DNA of 64,000 bases from Nitrospira sp. (GTDB taxonomy: Bacteria; Nitrospirota; Nitrospiria; Nitrospirales; Nitrospiraceae), in assembly GCA_016873495.1 (NCBI GenBank), contig VGXC01000007.1:1-64000 (forward strand). Reading direction: 5' to 3'. Each line of letters starts with the position of its first letter. Position 1 is the first letter of the stretch. The position numbers and the translations under genes were made by a program. Below, in pieces: positions 6,963-15,367 of the stretch. Below the pieces are notes generated by a model. It ran no database searches, was not told where the DNA came from, and was given only the letters and a program-made list of their open reading frames with translations.

Positions 6963-8195
6963 ATGGAAACGATCGCGACGCGCTGCTGTGTCGTCGGTGG
7001 AGGGCCGGCCGGGATGATGCTGGGCCTCCTGTTAGCCAGGGCCGGGGTGGATGTCGTCGTTCTGGAAAAGCATGCGGACTTCCTCCGGGATTTCCGCGGC
7101 GACACAATCCACCCGTCCACCCTCGAGCTGATGCATGAGCTCGGGGTCCTGGACGAGTTCCTGACGCTGCCGCACGAAAAGGCCCGCCTGCTGAAAGTCC
7201 AGGTCGGCGAGACGTCTATACCTCTCGCCGACTTCAGCCACTTGCCGGCCAAGTGCCAATTCATCGCCCTCATGCCCCAGTGGGACTTTCTGAACTTCCT
7301 CGCCAAGCAGGGCACCCGTTACCGAACCTTTCACCTGCGGCAGAGCTGCAACGCGACCGGCCTGATCGAGGAGTGGGACCGGGTCGTCGGGGTCCGCGCG
7401 ACGGGACCGGAGGGAGAGCTTGAAATCAGAGCGGATCTCGTCGTCGGGGCGGACGGGCGCCATTCCGTGGTCCGGGAGAAGGCCGGCTTTCACGTGCAGG
7501 AGCTCGGCGCGCCCATGGACGTCCTCTGGTTCCGCATCTCCCGGAAGGCCGGCGATCCGGAAGAGACGATGGGGCACTTCGACGCGGGACGCATCCTGAT
7601 CATGATCAACCGGGGCTCGCACTGGCAGTTCGGCTACATCATCATGAAGGGTTCGGCCGAGGAGAACCGCAAGCGCGGGCTCGACGCGTTCCGCGAGGAT
7701 GTGGCGAAACTCGCGCCCTTCTCCGCCGACCGGCGGGCCGAAATCCGTAACTGGGACGACGTCAAGCTGCTCACCGTCCAGGTGGACCGGCTGCTCCATT
7801 GGTACAAGCGCGGCCTGCTCTGCATCGGCGACGCGGCCCATGCCATGTCGCCGATCGGCGGCGTCGGCGTGAATCTCGCCGTCCAGGACGGCGTCGCCGC
7901 CGCCAACCTGCTGGCCAAACCCCTGCGCGAGGGCACGCTCACCACGGAACACCTGCGGCAAGTGCAGCAACGGCGGCTCCTGCCGACGAAGATTATCCAA
8001 GGCATGCAGGTGATGGCCCAGAAACAGATCGTCGCCAAGGTCCTGGGCGAGACAGGCCCCATGGAGCCAGCACTGCCGCTCAGACTGTTCGCCAGATTCC
8101 CCGTCCTGCGGCGCCTGCCCGCCCGCCTGATCGGCGTCGGCGTCAGACCAGAGCATGTAAAGACGCAGGCTATTCCCGTCGACGCCAGCCCATGA
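6963..8195 (+). CDS. FAD-dependent monooxygenase (UbiH/PheA-TfdB superfamily)
   Basis: A 410-residue class A flavoprotein. The N-terminal Rossmann motif is CCVVGGGPAG (residues 8-17) with an acidic end to the second strand (VVVLEKH). The middle motif DLVVGADGRHS and the ribityl-binding GD motif LLCIGDAAHAMSPIGGVGVN are complete. Such enzymes hydroxylate aromatic or quinone-like substrates or oxidise halogenated compounds using NAD(P)H and O2. No neighbour points to a pathway, so the substrate is open. The gene ends 25 bp before a hairpin terminator. Confidence 0.8.
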   Translation: METIATRCCVVGGGPAGMMLGLLLARAGVDVVVLEKHADFLRDFRGDTIHPSTLELMHELGVLDEFLTLPHEKARLLKVQVGETSIPLADFSHLPAKCQFIALMPQWDFLNFLAKQGTRYRTFHLRQSCNATGLIEEWDRVVGVRATGPEGELEIRADLVVGADGRHSVVREKAGFHVQELGAPMDVLWFRISRKAGDPEETMGHFDAGRILIMINRGSHWQFGYIIMKGSAEENRKRGLDAFREDVAKLAPFSADRRAEIRNWDDVKLLTVQVDRLLHWYKRGLLCIGDAAHAMSPIGGVGVNLAVQDGVAAANLLAKPLREGTLTTEHLRQVQQRRLLPTKIIQGMQVMAQKQIVAKVLGETGPMEPALPLRLFARFPVLRRLPARLIGVGVRPEHVKTQAIPVDASP

Positions 8196-8219
8196 CTCAC
8201 CGCGAGGGCAAGAACGAAA

Positions 8220-8243
8220 CAGGCCACCCCTGCGGGTGGCCTG
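8220..8243. terminator. Bidirectional hairpin terminator between convergent genes
   Basis: CAGGCCACCC (8220-8229) pairs perfectly with GGGTGGCCTG (8234-8243) around a 4-nt loop. On the minus strand it is followed by TTTCGTTCTT, so it most clearly serves the cytochrome gene; it can also stop transcription from the flavoprotein gene. Confidence 0.8.
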
Positions 8244-8274
8244 TTGGTGTTCCTGCGGCTTCTCTGACGTACGA

Positions 8275-9024
8275 TTACTTGACCGGAAGCTTGACGCTGA
8301 CGGCGCCGCCCAAGTCCCCTTCCTTGGCCCCTTCCTTCTTGTAGCCGGAGACGTCGGTCTCGCCCTTGGGTTCCCCGTGACAGCCCAGGCAGCCTTTCCC
8401 GTAATAGAGCGGGAGCAGCACCCGAACGGCCTTCCCGCCATCGACGGTTTCATTGAGAATTTTGTCGCCCTGCCTGGGATAGGAGGCATCGGAAAATTTC
8501 TTGAGGATGCCGGCCTCGAAGTCATCGGCCTTGTTCTTGGGGTTCCGCAGCAGGGAGTCCTGCGTGGTCTGTTTGAGGTAAATGCCGGTCTTGGCGCTGA
8601 ACTCGGCGGCCGCCTGGGTGCCGAAGTGCGCCGGCGTAAAGCCCTTGTAGGCAACGCCGGGGCGGTTGATGTTCGCCTGATTGTCGGCGACGGTCTTCTT
8701 GGAGGCCGCGACCAATTCCGGCAGCAACCCCTTCGCCGCCTCCGGCACGCCGGCCGCCTTCAGGTTCGCCAGGTCCACGCCGGACCGGGCCTTGAACTTC
8801 TCGGTCAACTGCTTCTCGAAGACCTCGGGCGTGAAGCCCTTGTCCCCCTTGCCGGCATCGTTGATGAGCGGCTGGTTGGCCCCGACCGTGCCCCGACCGG
8901 CATCCAGCAGGATGGCCAGCAGGCGCCCCGTCTCGACCAGGTCCTGGTTCGCCAGCACGGGCGCCGGAGTGATGCCGAGGAAGAGGGCAGAGAGGGCGAG
9001 CGAGACGACGATGCTTCTGCTCAT
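8275..9024 (-). CDS. Periplasmic c-type haem protein with DUF3365 domain
   Basis: The 249-residue product has a signal peptide (residues 1-26, ending PVLA-N) and one haem-c attachment motif, C212-LG-C215-H216, near the C-terminus. This is the layout of DUF3365 proteins, single-haem sensors or electron carriers often found near respiratory genes. The body contains two similar helical segments with GFTPEVFEKQ and GFTPAHFGTQ, suggesting an internal duplication. It is monocistronic, with the terminator at 8220-8243. The natural partner is unknown; a role in signalling or electron transfer is an inference. Confidence 0.8.
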   Translation of the reverse strand: MSRSIVVSLALSALFLGITPAPVLANQDLVETGRLLAILLDAGRGTVGANQPLINDAGKGDKGFTPEVFEKQLTEKFKARSGVDLANLKAAGVPEAAKGLLPELVAASKKTVADNQANINRPGVAYKGFTPAHFGTQAAAEFSAKTGIYLKQTTQDSLLRNPKNKADDFEAGILKKFSDASYPRQGDKILNETVDGGKAVRVLLPLYYGKGCLGCHGEPKGETDVSGYKKEGAKEGDLGGAVSVKLPVK

Positions 9025-9233
9025 CGCGACCTCCTGGAGAATAGAGGGTGAGAAACGAGGGCTCTAGGGATGGAGATTGAGAGCCCGAGGCGATGCGGTC
9101 AGTATAGCTCCCGCCGGACAATGACGCCAGCTATTTCCTGGCGCATGGGTCCCGATATGGAGGGCACCGTCCGGAACCGATTTGCGCCGGACGCTGTGCC
9201 TTCCCGGAACTCCGCCATGAACGGGGATCGAGC

Positions 9234-9986
9234 CTAGCGGCCGGACGAAACCGGCAGGCGCGCGGTGAGGATGGCGCTCATCGGGTTTTCGATCAGGTCG
9301 CGCCAGTAGCCCGGGCCGAATTTGGCCAGGCCTTCGGGGGAGACTTCAAACGGGTGCCACCGGAGGTCGGCGAACCCGGCCGACCGGACCGCCTCATCGA
9401 ACACCGCCCTGGCCCAATGCCGGTACTCGATGGAGAAGGGCGGGTTCGTATGCACGTCCGCATGGACCAGCCGCCAGTCTTTATCCGACGCCACGAGTCG
9501 GTAGGTGAAGCCATACCGTTCCGTATCGCCCCTGCCCATCACATAGTCCGGCTCAGGCAGGAGGGCCATCAACAGACCGCCCGGCTTGAGGTTGGCCGCG
9601 ATATTCCGGCACATCCGACTCATAGTCTCCGGGGTCTCCGCGTAATGGAGCAGGTAGGTCGCCGTCGCCAGGTCGAACGAGCCCACCTGCGGCAGATCGG
9701 CAACGTCCGCGACCCGGTATTCGATGCCGAGGGGGGCTCTGGCCTCCGCGTCGCGGGCCGCGGCGACCATGGTTTCCGACACATCCACCCCGACGACCCT
9801 GGCCGCCCCCCATTGCGTGAACAGACGGGAGTAGTAGCCGGTTCCGCAAGCCAGGTCCAGGACGCTCCGCCACTCGATCCGCCCGGCCAGAAGTTTCCGC
9901 ACGCTCGGCACTTCCGCGTAGGTGGGAACCGGCGTGTCCTTCCACCCGACATACTTCGCCCCGATGGCATCGTACTGTGCGCTCAT
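9234..9986 (-). CDS. Class I SAM-dependent methyltransferase
   Basis: A 250-residue protein with the SAM-binding glycine motif VLDLACGTG (residues 42-50), the acidic end of strand 2 (GVDVSETMV), and motif IV (SFDLATATYLLHYAETPE). The ATG at 9984-9986 is chosen because it opens the conserved N-terminal helix (MSAQYDAIGAKY). Family members of this type methylate small molecules; the target is unknown. It diverges from the VIT-family gene and shares its short upstream region. Confidence 0.8.
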   Translation of the reverse strand: MSAQYDAIGAKYVGWKDTPVPTYAEVPSVRKLLAGRIEWRSVLDLACGTGYYSRLFTQWGAARVVGVDVSETMVAAARDAEARAPLGIEYRVADVADLPQVGSFDLATATYLLHYAETPETMSRMCRNIAANLKPGGLLMALLPEPDYVMGRGDTERYGFTYRLVASDKDWRLVHADVHTNPPFSIEYRHWARAVFDEAVRSAGFADLRWHPFEVSPEGLAKFGPGYWRDLIENPMSAILTARLPVSSGR

Positions 9987-10057
9987 GACCCGGCATGATA
10001 CCGGCCCCGCCCGTTCAGCACAACCGCCGCCCGGCGTACGCCGGCGCCGATCCCTGC

Positions 10058-10063
10058 TATAAT
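10058..10063 (+). promoter_or_regulatory. Extended -10 promoter element just before the ferritin-like/VIT gene
   Basis: TGCTATAAT gives a perfect -10 with an extended TGN motif. The predicted transcript would begin within a few bases of the ATG at 10071, so the message would be leaderless or nearly so. No good -35 is visible. Confidence 0.55.
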
Positions 10064-10070
10064 CCCACCC

Positions 10071-11033
10071 ATGTCCTCGGCCTCCCAGCATGACCCCGAA
10101 CTCGCCCGCACGCTCATCCTGGATGAATTGTTCGACTTGTCGCTGTACAAGGCCCTCCGCGGGGTCACCAAGCCGGACACGCGGCACGTGCTGGACGAGC
10201 TGATCGTCGTCGAAGCCGGGCATCTGGCCTTCTGGCAGCAATTCTTCGACAGCCGGCTGGACCGCCTCGACGTCGGGCGGCGCATCAAACTGCAACTAAT
10301 CATTCTCGTCTGCCGCCTATTCGGCGAGACCGGCGTGCACCTGGCCCTGGAAGCGATCGAGGTCTATGGGGTCAGGAAGTACCTGTCCCTGTGGCGCAGC
10401 TACAAGGGCCAGCCGTTAGGGAAGGCGCTCGAGGGAATTTTACGAGACGAGCTCCAGCACGAGGATGTCCTGGTCACGCGGCTGACTGAGCGAAAGATCA
10501 ACCCGGAGCGGATCAGGAACATTTTTCTGGGGCTGAACGACGGGCTGGTGGAGATTCTTGGGGCCGTCAGCGGCTTCTTCGGGGCCTTCGGGAACCCGGT
10601 CATGGTCTTGATGGCGGCCAGCACGACGGCCGCCGCCGGATCGCTTTCCATGGCCGCCGGCGCCTACGCCGCCATCAGCTCGGAGCGGGAAGTGCAGGCA
10701 ACGGAGGCGGCCAAGAAGGAGTTCCTGGGAGACAAGAGCGGGGGAGCGAATCTGCCGGACCGGCCGCTCGGCTCGGCCCTGGTGGTGGGCGCCAGTTACT
10801 TTGTCGGAGCCATGGTCCCCGTCCTGCCGGTCCTGTTCGGCGCGAAGAGCGCGGTCGTCTCAATGGTCGCGGCCGGCAGCGTGGCCATTCTGGTGTCCAC
10901 CCTGCTTGCCTTCCTGTCCGGCATGGACATCAAGCGACGCATCCTGCTGAACCTGGCGATTATCGCCCTGGCCGTCAGCGTCACCTACCTGATCGGGATG
11001 GTGGCCAACCAGCTCTGGGGGATTTCGGTCTAA
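10071..11033 (+). CDS. Ferritin-like domain fused to a VIT-type iron/manganese transporter
   Basis: Residues 1-140 form a ferritin-like four-helix domain with carboxylate/His pairs (LDELIVVEAGHLAFWQQF and LRDELQHEDVLV). Residues 145-320 are a five-helix VIT1/CCC1 domain (GLNDGLVEILGAVSGFFG, SLSMAAGAYAAISSERE). This is the arrangement of MbfA-like membrane ferritins, which bind Fe(II) and export it, protecting against iron and peroxide stress. No ribosome-binding site precedes the ATG, consistent with the near-leaderless promoter at 10058. The 3' end overlaps the convergent radical SAM gene. Confidence 0.85.
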   Translation: MSSASQHDPELARTLILDELFDLSLYKALRGVTKPDTRHVLDELIVVEAGHLAFWQQFFDSRLDRLDVGRRIKLQLIILVCRLFGETGVHLALEAIEVYGVRKYLSLWRSYKGQPLGKALEGILRDELQHEDVLVTRLTERKINPERIRNIFLGLNDGLVEILGAVSGFFGAFGNPVMVLMAASTTAAAGSLSMAAGAYAAISSEREVQATEAAKKEFLGDKSGGANLPDRPLGSALVVGASYFVGAMVPVLPVLFGAKSAVVSMVAAGSVAILVSTLLAFLSGMDIKRRILLNLAIIALAVSVTYLIGMVANQLWGISV

Positions 11034-12669
11034 GTAGCGAACCGACGCCATCGGCAGTTCCCGCGAGCCTTCCGCCTCCTGCTGAATACGAAGCCGTTCG
11101 GCCCTCGATTCCTGCAGCACCTTGTCCAAACACCTCGTCGGTGAGCTGGGTGAAGTTGGCCGCCTGGTCCTTCATGGCGCCATGCTCGACGGCGCGCGAC
11201 AAGACCTCGGCCTTGGTCGCTCCCTTCTTCTGCCCGAGGAACGGCTTGACGATGAGATAGACCACGTCGCGCACCGGCATAAAGCGGAGGAACCGGCGGA
11301 GCAGCCGGAAGGTTTGCACCGGATAGTGCAGCACTTTGTAGACGAACAGCTTGCGCAACCCGGCCTGGCGCACGGCATTGATCACCGGACCGGGCAGGCA
11401 GGTGGGATCGATCTCCGAACACTTGAAATACTTGTACCAGTCCGTCTGTTCGCTGACCAGACCCCGCTTCACATACTCCTGCCAGAGCGGCGTGCCACGA
11501 TAAACGCAGAGCCGGTTGAACCCGAAGGTGTCCAAGGGGAGCTTCGCCGCCAGGTCGAAGGTGGCCTGCATGTCCTCCACCGTCTCGTCCGGGTTGCCGA
11601 CCGTGAAGAACCCGTGCACGATCTCGATGCCCGCCTGTTTGGCGTTGACCACCGCGGTCTCCACCTCTTTGAGCGTCTGTTCCTTTTTCAGCCGATCCAG
11701 AATCTTCTGGCTCCCGCTTTCGACGCCGAACATGAGGGTGCGGCAATGGGCCTTGGCCATGACCGGGAACAGGTGCTGGGCCACCGAATCCACCCGCCCC
11801 TCGCAGCCCCACTGGATGGTGATGCCGTTGTCCACGACGCCTTTGCAGATCGCCTCGATGCGCTTGGGCTGCAACAGGAAATGGTCGTCCACGAAATAGA
11901 CCGACCCGTAGCCCGATTCCTGGAGATGCTTGAATTCTTCCGTGACGTGCTGCGGGCTCCGGGAGCGCCATTTGCCCTCGTTGAAGATCGGAATGTCGCA
12001 GAACACGCAGGGCCAGGGGCAGCCCCGAGACGTCTGCATGGTCGTGAACCGCTCCATCGACAGCACCGCCGGGACATCCAAGGGCATGGACTCGACGAAG
12101 TCCAGCTCCAGACTCTCCCGGTCCGGAAAGGGCCATTGGTCGAGGTTCCGCTCCATGGTCCGATTGGCGTTGCTGACGACCCGGCCGTCCCTGGCCCAGG
12201 TGAGCCCGCCGACGTCCTGCGGATCGTCCAGGCGTTCGAGGAGATCGAGGATGAGCTGCTCGCCGTCGCCGCGGCACACGAAGTCCACTTCGGGACATTG
12301 CAGTTTGACGAGCGAGGCGTTGAGGCTGGCGAACACGCCGCCGAAGGCCAGCCTCACCTTTTGGTTGGCCGCCCGAATCTGGCGCGCGAGGATCTTGGCA
12401 TAGGGATAGCTGGTCGTGCTGAGAAAACTCAGGCCGATGAAGGCCGGCTGTCGTGCCTTGATGGCCTCGAGGATCACGTCGTTCGGCGTGTCCGGATTGG
12501 CCTGGTCGAACATCACGCATTCATGGCCGGCTCGTTTGAGCACCGAGGACAGCGACATGATGCCGATGGGGGGAAACCCCATGACCCGGATACGTCCGTT
12601 CTTGGCGCGGGTTTTAGCCGGCAAGGCGTAAAACTGGGGATCGCGGACGTGGATCAGGAATACCAACAT
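10981..12669 (-). CDS. B12-binding-domain radical SAM protein, probable 3' frameshift
   Basis: Residues 1-165 form a cobalamin-binding-like domain (PPIGIMSLSSVLKRAGHE..., FIGLSFLSTTSYPYAK), followed by the radical SAM core with C217-x3-C221-x2-C224 (RGCPWPCVFCDI) and a C-terminal helical region. Such proteins methylate or rearrange lipids and other substrates; this one is not assignable further. The last ~45 in-frame residues are Gly/Ser/Arg-rich and overlap the convergent gene by 53 bp. In another frame from about 11130 the sequence continues DKVLQESRAERLRIQQEAE, which looks more natural and implies an extra base at 11125-11126. Confidence 0.75.
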   Translation of the reverse strand: MLVFLIHVRDPQFYALPAKTRAKNGRIRVMGFPPIGIMSLSSVLKRAGHECVMFDQANPDTPNDVILEAIKARQPAFIGLSFLSTTSYPYAKILARQIRAANQKVRLAFGGVFASLNASLVKLQCPEVDFVCRGDGEQLILDLLERLDDPQDVGGLTWARDGRVVSNANRTMERNLDQWPFPDRESLELDFVESMPLDVPAVLSMERFTTMQTSRGCPWPCVFCDIPIFNEGKWRSRSPQHVTEEFKHLQESGYGSVYFVDDHFLLQPKRIEAICKGVVDNGITIQWGCEGRVDSVAQHLFPVMAKAHCRTLMFGVESGSQKILDRLKKEQTLKEVETAVVNAKQAGIEIVHGFFTVGNPDETVEDMQATFDLAAKLPLDTFGFNRLCVYRGTPLWQEYVKRGLVSEQTDWYKYFKCSEIDPTCLPGPVINAVRQAGLRKLFVYKVLHYPVQTFRLLRRFLRFMPVRDVVYLIVKPFLGQKKGATKAEVLSRAVEHGAMKDQAANFTQLTDEVFGQGAAGIEGRTASYSAGGGRLAGTADGVGSLLRPKSPRAGWPPSRSGR

Positions 12670-13117
12670 AGGGATATCCTTTCCGGACGGGAGACTCGGC
12701 GGTGAGAATCACGCTGTCCCCTCCTGGCAGAAGCAGGTATGCGGGCGACGGGGCCAGGATGGAGGCTTTTTTACAGACGGTCGGTTTGAAAGATGTCGAC
12801 GGCCCCAGGAAGAAAAGACCGCAAGGTCCTATCTGCAGCGGGACCGGAGGGCAGATAGTGGAGGGAGCTTTCTTATGGGTACTGGAAGTGTACCACGGTC
12901 ATGAGAGGGATGGAAGACAAATACCGCGCCGCCATCGTACAGACACTCGGGCCACAAAGGCCCCTGTGGCGACTGACGGCAACGATAGGGATTCGTGAGC
13001 GATCGAGGGACTGTCCGTGGATCGTCGGCATGCCCCGTGAGACGCGGACAAATCCGCACCGAACGGCGATCCGGCCAGGACCTGGGGCAGGTTCGCGCAG
13101 ACAATAAGGCCGGCGGA
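12670..13117. other. Intergenic region with no recognised gene
   Basis: A 448-bp gap between the divergently placed start of the radical SAM gene and the end of the sucD gene. I see a small inverted repeat GCCACA...TGTGGC (12951-12970), but no T-run, no tRNA-like structure and no reading frame with a convincing ribosome-binding site or protein-like composition. It may hold the radical SAM promoter and the end of the rTCA transcript. Confidence 0.5.
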
Positions 13118-13990
13118 TTACAGACCGAGGGCGGCCTGGACCGTCGCGCCGATTTCGGCGGGATTCTTACAGACGCGCACCCCGGCTGCCTCGAGCGTCT
13201 TCATTTTTTCCGAGGCGGTGCCCTTGCCTCCGCTGATGATCGCCCCGGCATGGCCCATGCGGCGCCCCGGAGGCGCCGTGATGCCGGCGATGAAGCTGAC
13301 CACCGGCTTGCGCACGTGCTGCTTGATGAAGTCGGCGGCCTTTTCCTCCGCGTCGCCGCCGATTTCGCCGATCATCACGATGGCCTCGGTCTCCGGATCT
13401 TTCTCGAAGAGGGCCAGCACGTCCACAAAGTTCGTCCCGTTCACCGGATCGCCGCCGATCCCGACGCAGGTGGTCTCGCCCAATCCCAGGTTGGTGAGCT
13501 GGTTGACCGCTTCGTAGGTCAGGGTGCCGCTGCGGGACACCACGCCGACGCGGCCCTTCTTATGGATGAATCCCGGCATGATGCCGATCTTGCACTCGTC
13601 CGCGGTGATGACGCCCGGGCAGTTGGGCCCGATCAGCCTGGTGTCCCGGCCGCGCAGCGCCCGTTTGGCCCGCACCATGTCGTTCACCGGAATCCCCTCG
13701 GTGATGCAGATGATGAGCGTGATGCCCGCATCGGCGGCTTCGAGAATCGCGTCGGCGGCGAAGGGCGGGGGCACGAAGATCAAGGACGTATCGCACTCCG
13801 TCTTCTTCACCGCATCTCGGACCGTGTTGAACACCGGAATGCCTTCGACTTCCTGCCCGGCCTTGCCCGGCGTGACGCCCGCCACGACTTTGGTCCCGTA
13901 GGCTTTGCACTGGGTCGCGTGGAAGGAGCCTTCCTTGCCGGTGATCCCCTGCACCACCACCCGCGTATTCTTGTTGACGAGAATGCTCAT
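13118..13990 (-). CDS. sucD: Succinyl-CoA synthetase alpha subunit
   Basis: A 290-residue CoA-binding/ligase subunit. It has the Rossmann CoA-binding start ([17 protein letters not shown]), the ligase motif [14 protein letters not shown], and [17 protein letters not shown] with the phospho-accepting His. In the reductive direction it forms succinyl-CoA from succinate, CoA and ATP, feeding the 2-oxoglutarate synthase step. Only 1 bp separates it from sucC upstream; the two subunits form the enzyme. It is the last gene of the rTCA cluster. Confidence 0.97.
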   Translation of the reverse strand: MSILVNKNTRVVVQGITGKEGSFHATQCKAYGTKVVAGVTPGKAGQEVEGIPVFNTVRDAVKKTECDTSLIFVPPPFAADAILEAADAGITLIICITEGIPVNDMVRAKRALRGRDTRLIGPNCPGVITADECKIGIMPGFIHKKGRVGVVSRSGTLTYEAVNQLTNLGLGETTCVGIGGDPVNGTNFVDVLALFEKDPETEAIVMIGEIGGDAEEKAADFIKQHVRKPVVSFIAGITAPPGRRMGHAGAIISGGKGTASEKMKTLEAAGVRVCKNPAEIGATVQAALGL

Positions 13991-13991
13991 G

Positions 13992-15203
13992 TCAGTGCCC
14001 CGCCTCCCCGGCAGCCGCCCGTTTCTTGCGCGCCTTGCCCGTCATCGCCACGATCTTTAGCGCCGCTTCCCAGAGGTCGTTGGCGACGTCCAGCTTCAGC
14101 CCCGACTCCTTGAGCAGCTTGCGGCCCTCCTCCGCGTTGGTCCCCTGCAAGCGGACGACCAGCGGCACGTCGATCTGCACTTCCTTCGCCGCTTCGATGA
14201 CGCCGTGGGCGATCCGCTCGCAGCGCACGATCCCGCCGAAGATGTTGATGAAGATGCCCTTGACGTTCTTGTCCTTGAGCAGGATCCGGAAGCCCGCCGC
14301 GACGGTCTCCTTGGTCGCGCCCCCGCCCACGTCCAGGAAGTTGGCCGGCTCGCTGCCCGCCAGCTTGATCACGTCCATCGTGGCCATGGCCAGACCGGCC
14401 CCGTTCACCATGCAGCCGATGTTCCCGTCCAGCTTCACGTAGTTCAGGTTGTTGGCCGTCGCCTCGATCTCCAGCGGCTCCTCTTCGTGCAGATCGCGCA
14501 TCGCCTGCACATCCGCATGCTTGAACAGGCCGTTGTCGTCGAAGGAAACCTTGCCGTCCAGCGCGATGAGCTTCTTGTCCGTCGTGATCACGAGCGGGTT
14601 GATCTCGACCATCGCGGCGTTCTTGTCCATGAACAGCCGGTAGAGGTTGCCGAGCATCTGCACGAAGGGGTTCAGGACCGCCGGCTCCATGCTGTTGAGG
14701 CCGATGCCAAACGCGATGTTCCGCCCGTTGTACCCTTGGAACCCGACCGCCGGATCGATCAGTTCCTTGATGATCTTCTCCGGCGTATGCGCGGCGACTT
14801 CCTCGATTTCCATCCCGCCTTCGGTGCTGGCGATGAAGACCGGCCAGCCGGAATCGCGATCCACGAGGAGGCTCAGATACAGTTCCTTGGCGATGCCCGC
14901 CCCTTCCTCGATCAGGAGCCGGCGCACCTTGCGGCCTTTCGGGCCGGTCTGGTGGGTCACCAGCTTCTTGCCGATCAGTTCCTGCGCCAGTCCCGGCACC
15001 TCCGCCTGATTCTTGGTGATCTTGACGCCGCCGGCCTTGCCGCGCCCGCCCGCGTGGATCTGGGCTTTGACGACGTAGACCGGACTGTTCAGCTGCGCCG
15101 CCCACTTGGCCGCCGCCTTGGGGTTCTTGATCTCTTTTCCCCTCGGCACGGGCACGCCGAACTGGGCGAACAGCGACTTGGCCTGGAATTCATGGATGTT
15201 CAT
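13992..15203 (-). CDS. sucC: Succinyl-CoA synthetase beta subunit
   Basis: A 403-residue ATP-grasp subunit starting [20 protein letters not shown], typical of SucC, with [15 protein letters not shown] (nucleotide binding), VEINPLVIT and the C-terminal flavodoxin-like domain ([44 protein letters not shown]). It provides the nucleotide and succinate site and pairs with sucD downstream. A palindromic repeat element separates it from frdA upstream, so read-through from frdA may be reduced. Confidence 0.97.
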   Translation of the reverse strand: MNIHEFQAKSLFAQFGVPVPRGKEIKNPKAAAKWAAQLNSPVYVVKAQIHAGGRGKAGGVKITKNQAEVPGLAQELIGKKLVTHQTGPKGRKVRRLLIEEGAGIAKELYLSLLVDRDSGWPVFIASTEGGMEIEEVAAHTPEKIIKELIDPAVGFQGYNGRNIAFGIGLNSMEPAVLNPFVQMLGNLYRLFMDKNAAMVEINPLVITTDKKLIALDGKVSFDDNGLFKHADVQAMRDLHEEEPLEIEATANNLNYVKLDGNIGCMVNGAGLAMATMDVIKLAGSEPANFLDVGGGATKETVAAGFRILLKDKNVKGIFINIFGGIVRCERIAHGVIEAAKEVQIDVPLVVRLQGTNAEEGRKLLKESGLKLDVANDLWEAALKIVAMTGKARKKRAAAGEAGH

Positions 15204-15242
15204 AGCCGTCCTCTATTAGCGATTAGCAAGCTTCCGACCCAA

Positions 15243-15367
15243 CAGGATGATCAAAAAGTCCATCCAGCGCGGCCGCATGGAGCGAGGGCTCCGAGGCGTA
15301 CCCGGAGGGGTACGTTGAGGGGAACGAGCGACCGAGAACAAAGCTGGGGGGCTTTTTCATCATCCTG
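15243..15367. repeat. Dispersed ~125-bp palindromic element, copy 1
   Basis: The element runs from CAGGATGATCAAAAAG to CTTTTTCATCATCCTG, a near-perfect terminal inverted repeat, with an inner hairpin around GCGTACC...GGTACG. It ends at the base before the frdA stop codon (complement 15368-15370). The two other full copies (43699-43824, 57677-57801) share the ends, the inner ACCGAGAACAAAG-like block and the length. It may act as a terminator or processing hairpin between frdA and sucC. Confidence 0.85.

Noticed and set aside
12670-12900. Possible riboswitch or small RNA before the B12-binding radical SAM gene
   Set aside because: I looked for cobalamin, SAM and SRP-type conserved boxes on both strands and could not support any of them.
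12702-12998. Short plus-strand reading frame upstream of the radical SAM gene
   Set aside because: No ribosome-binding site, no protein-like features and no neighbours to support it.
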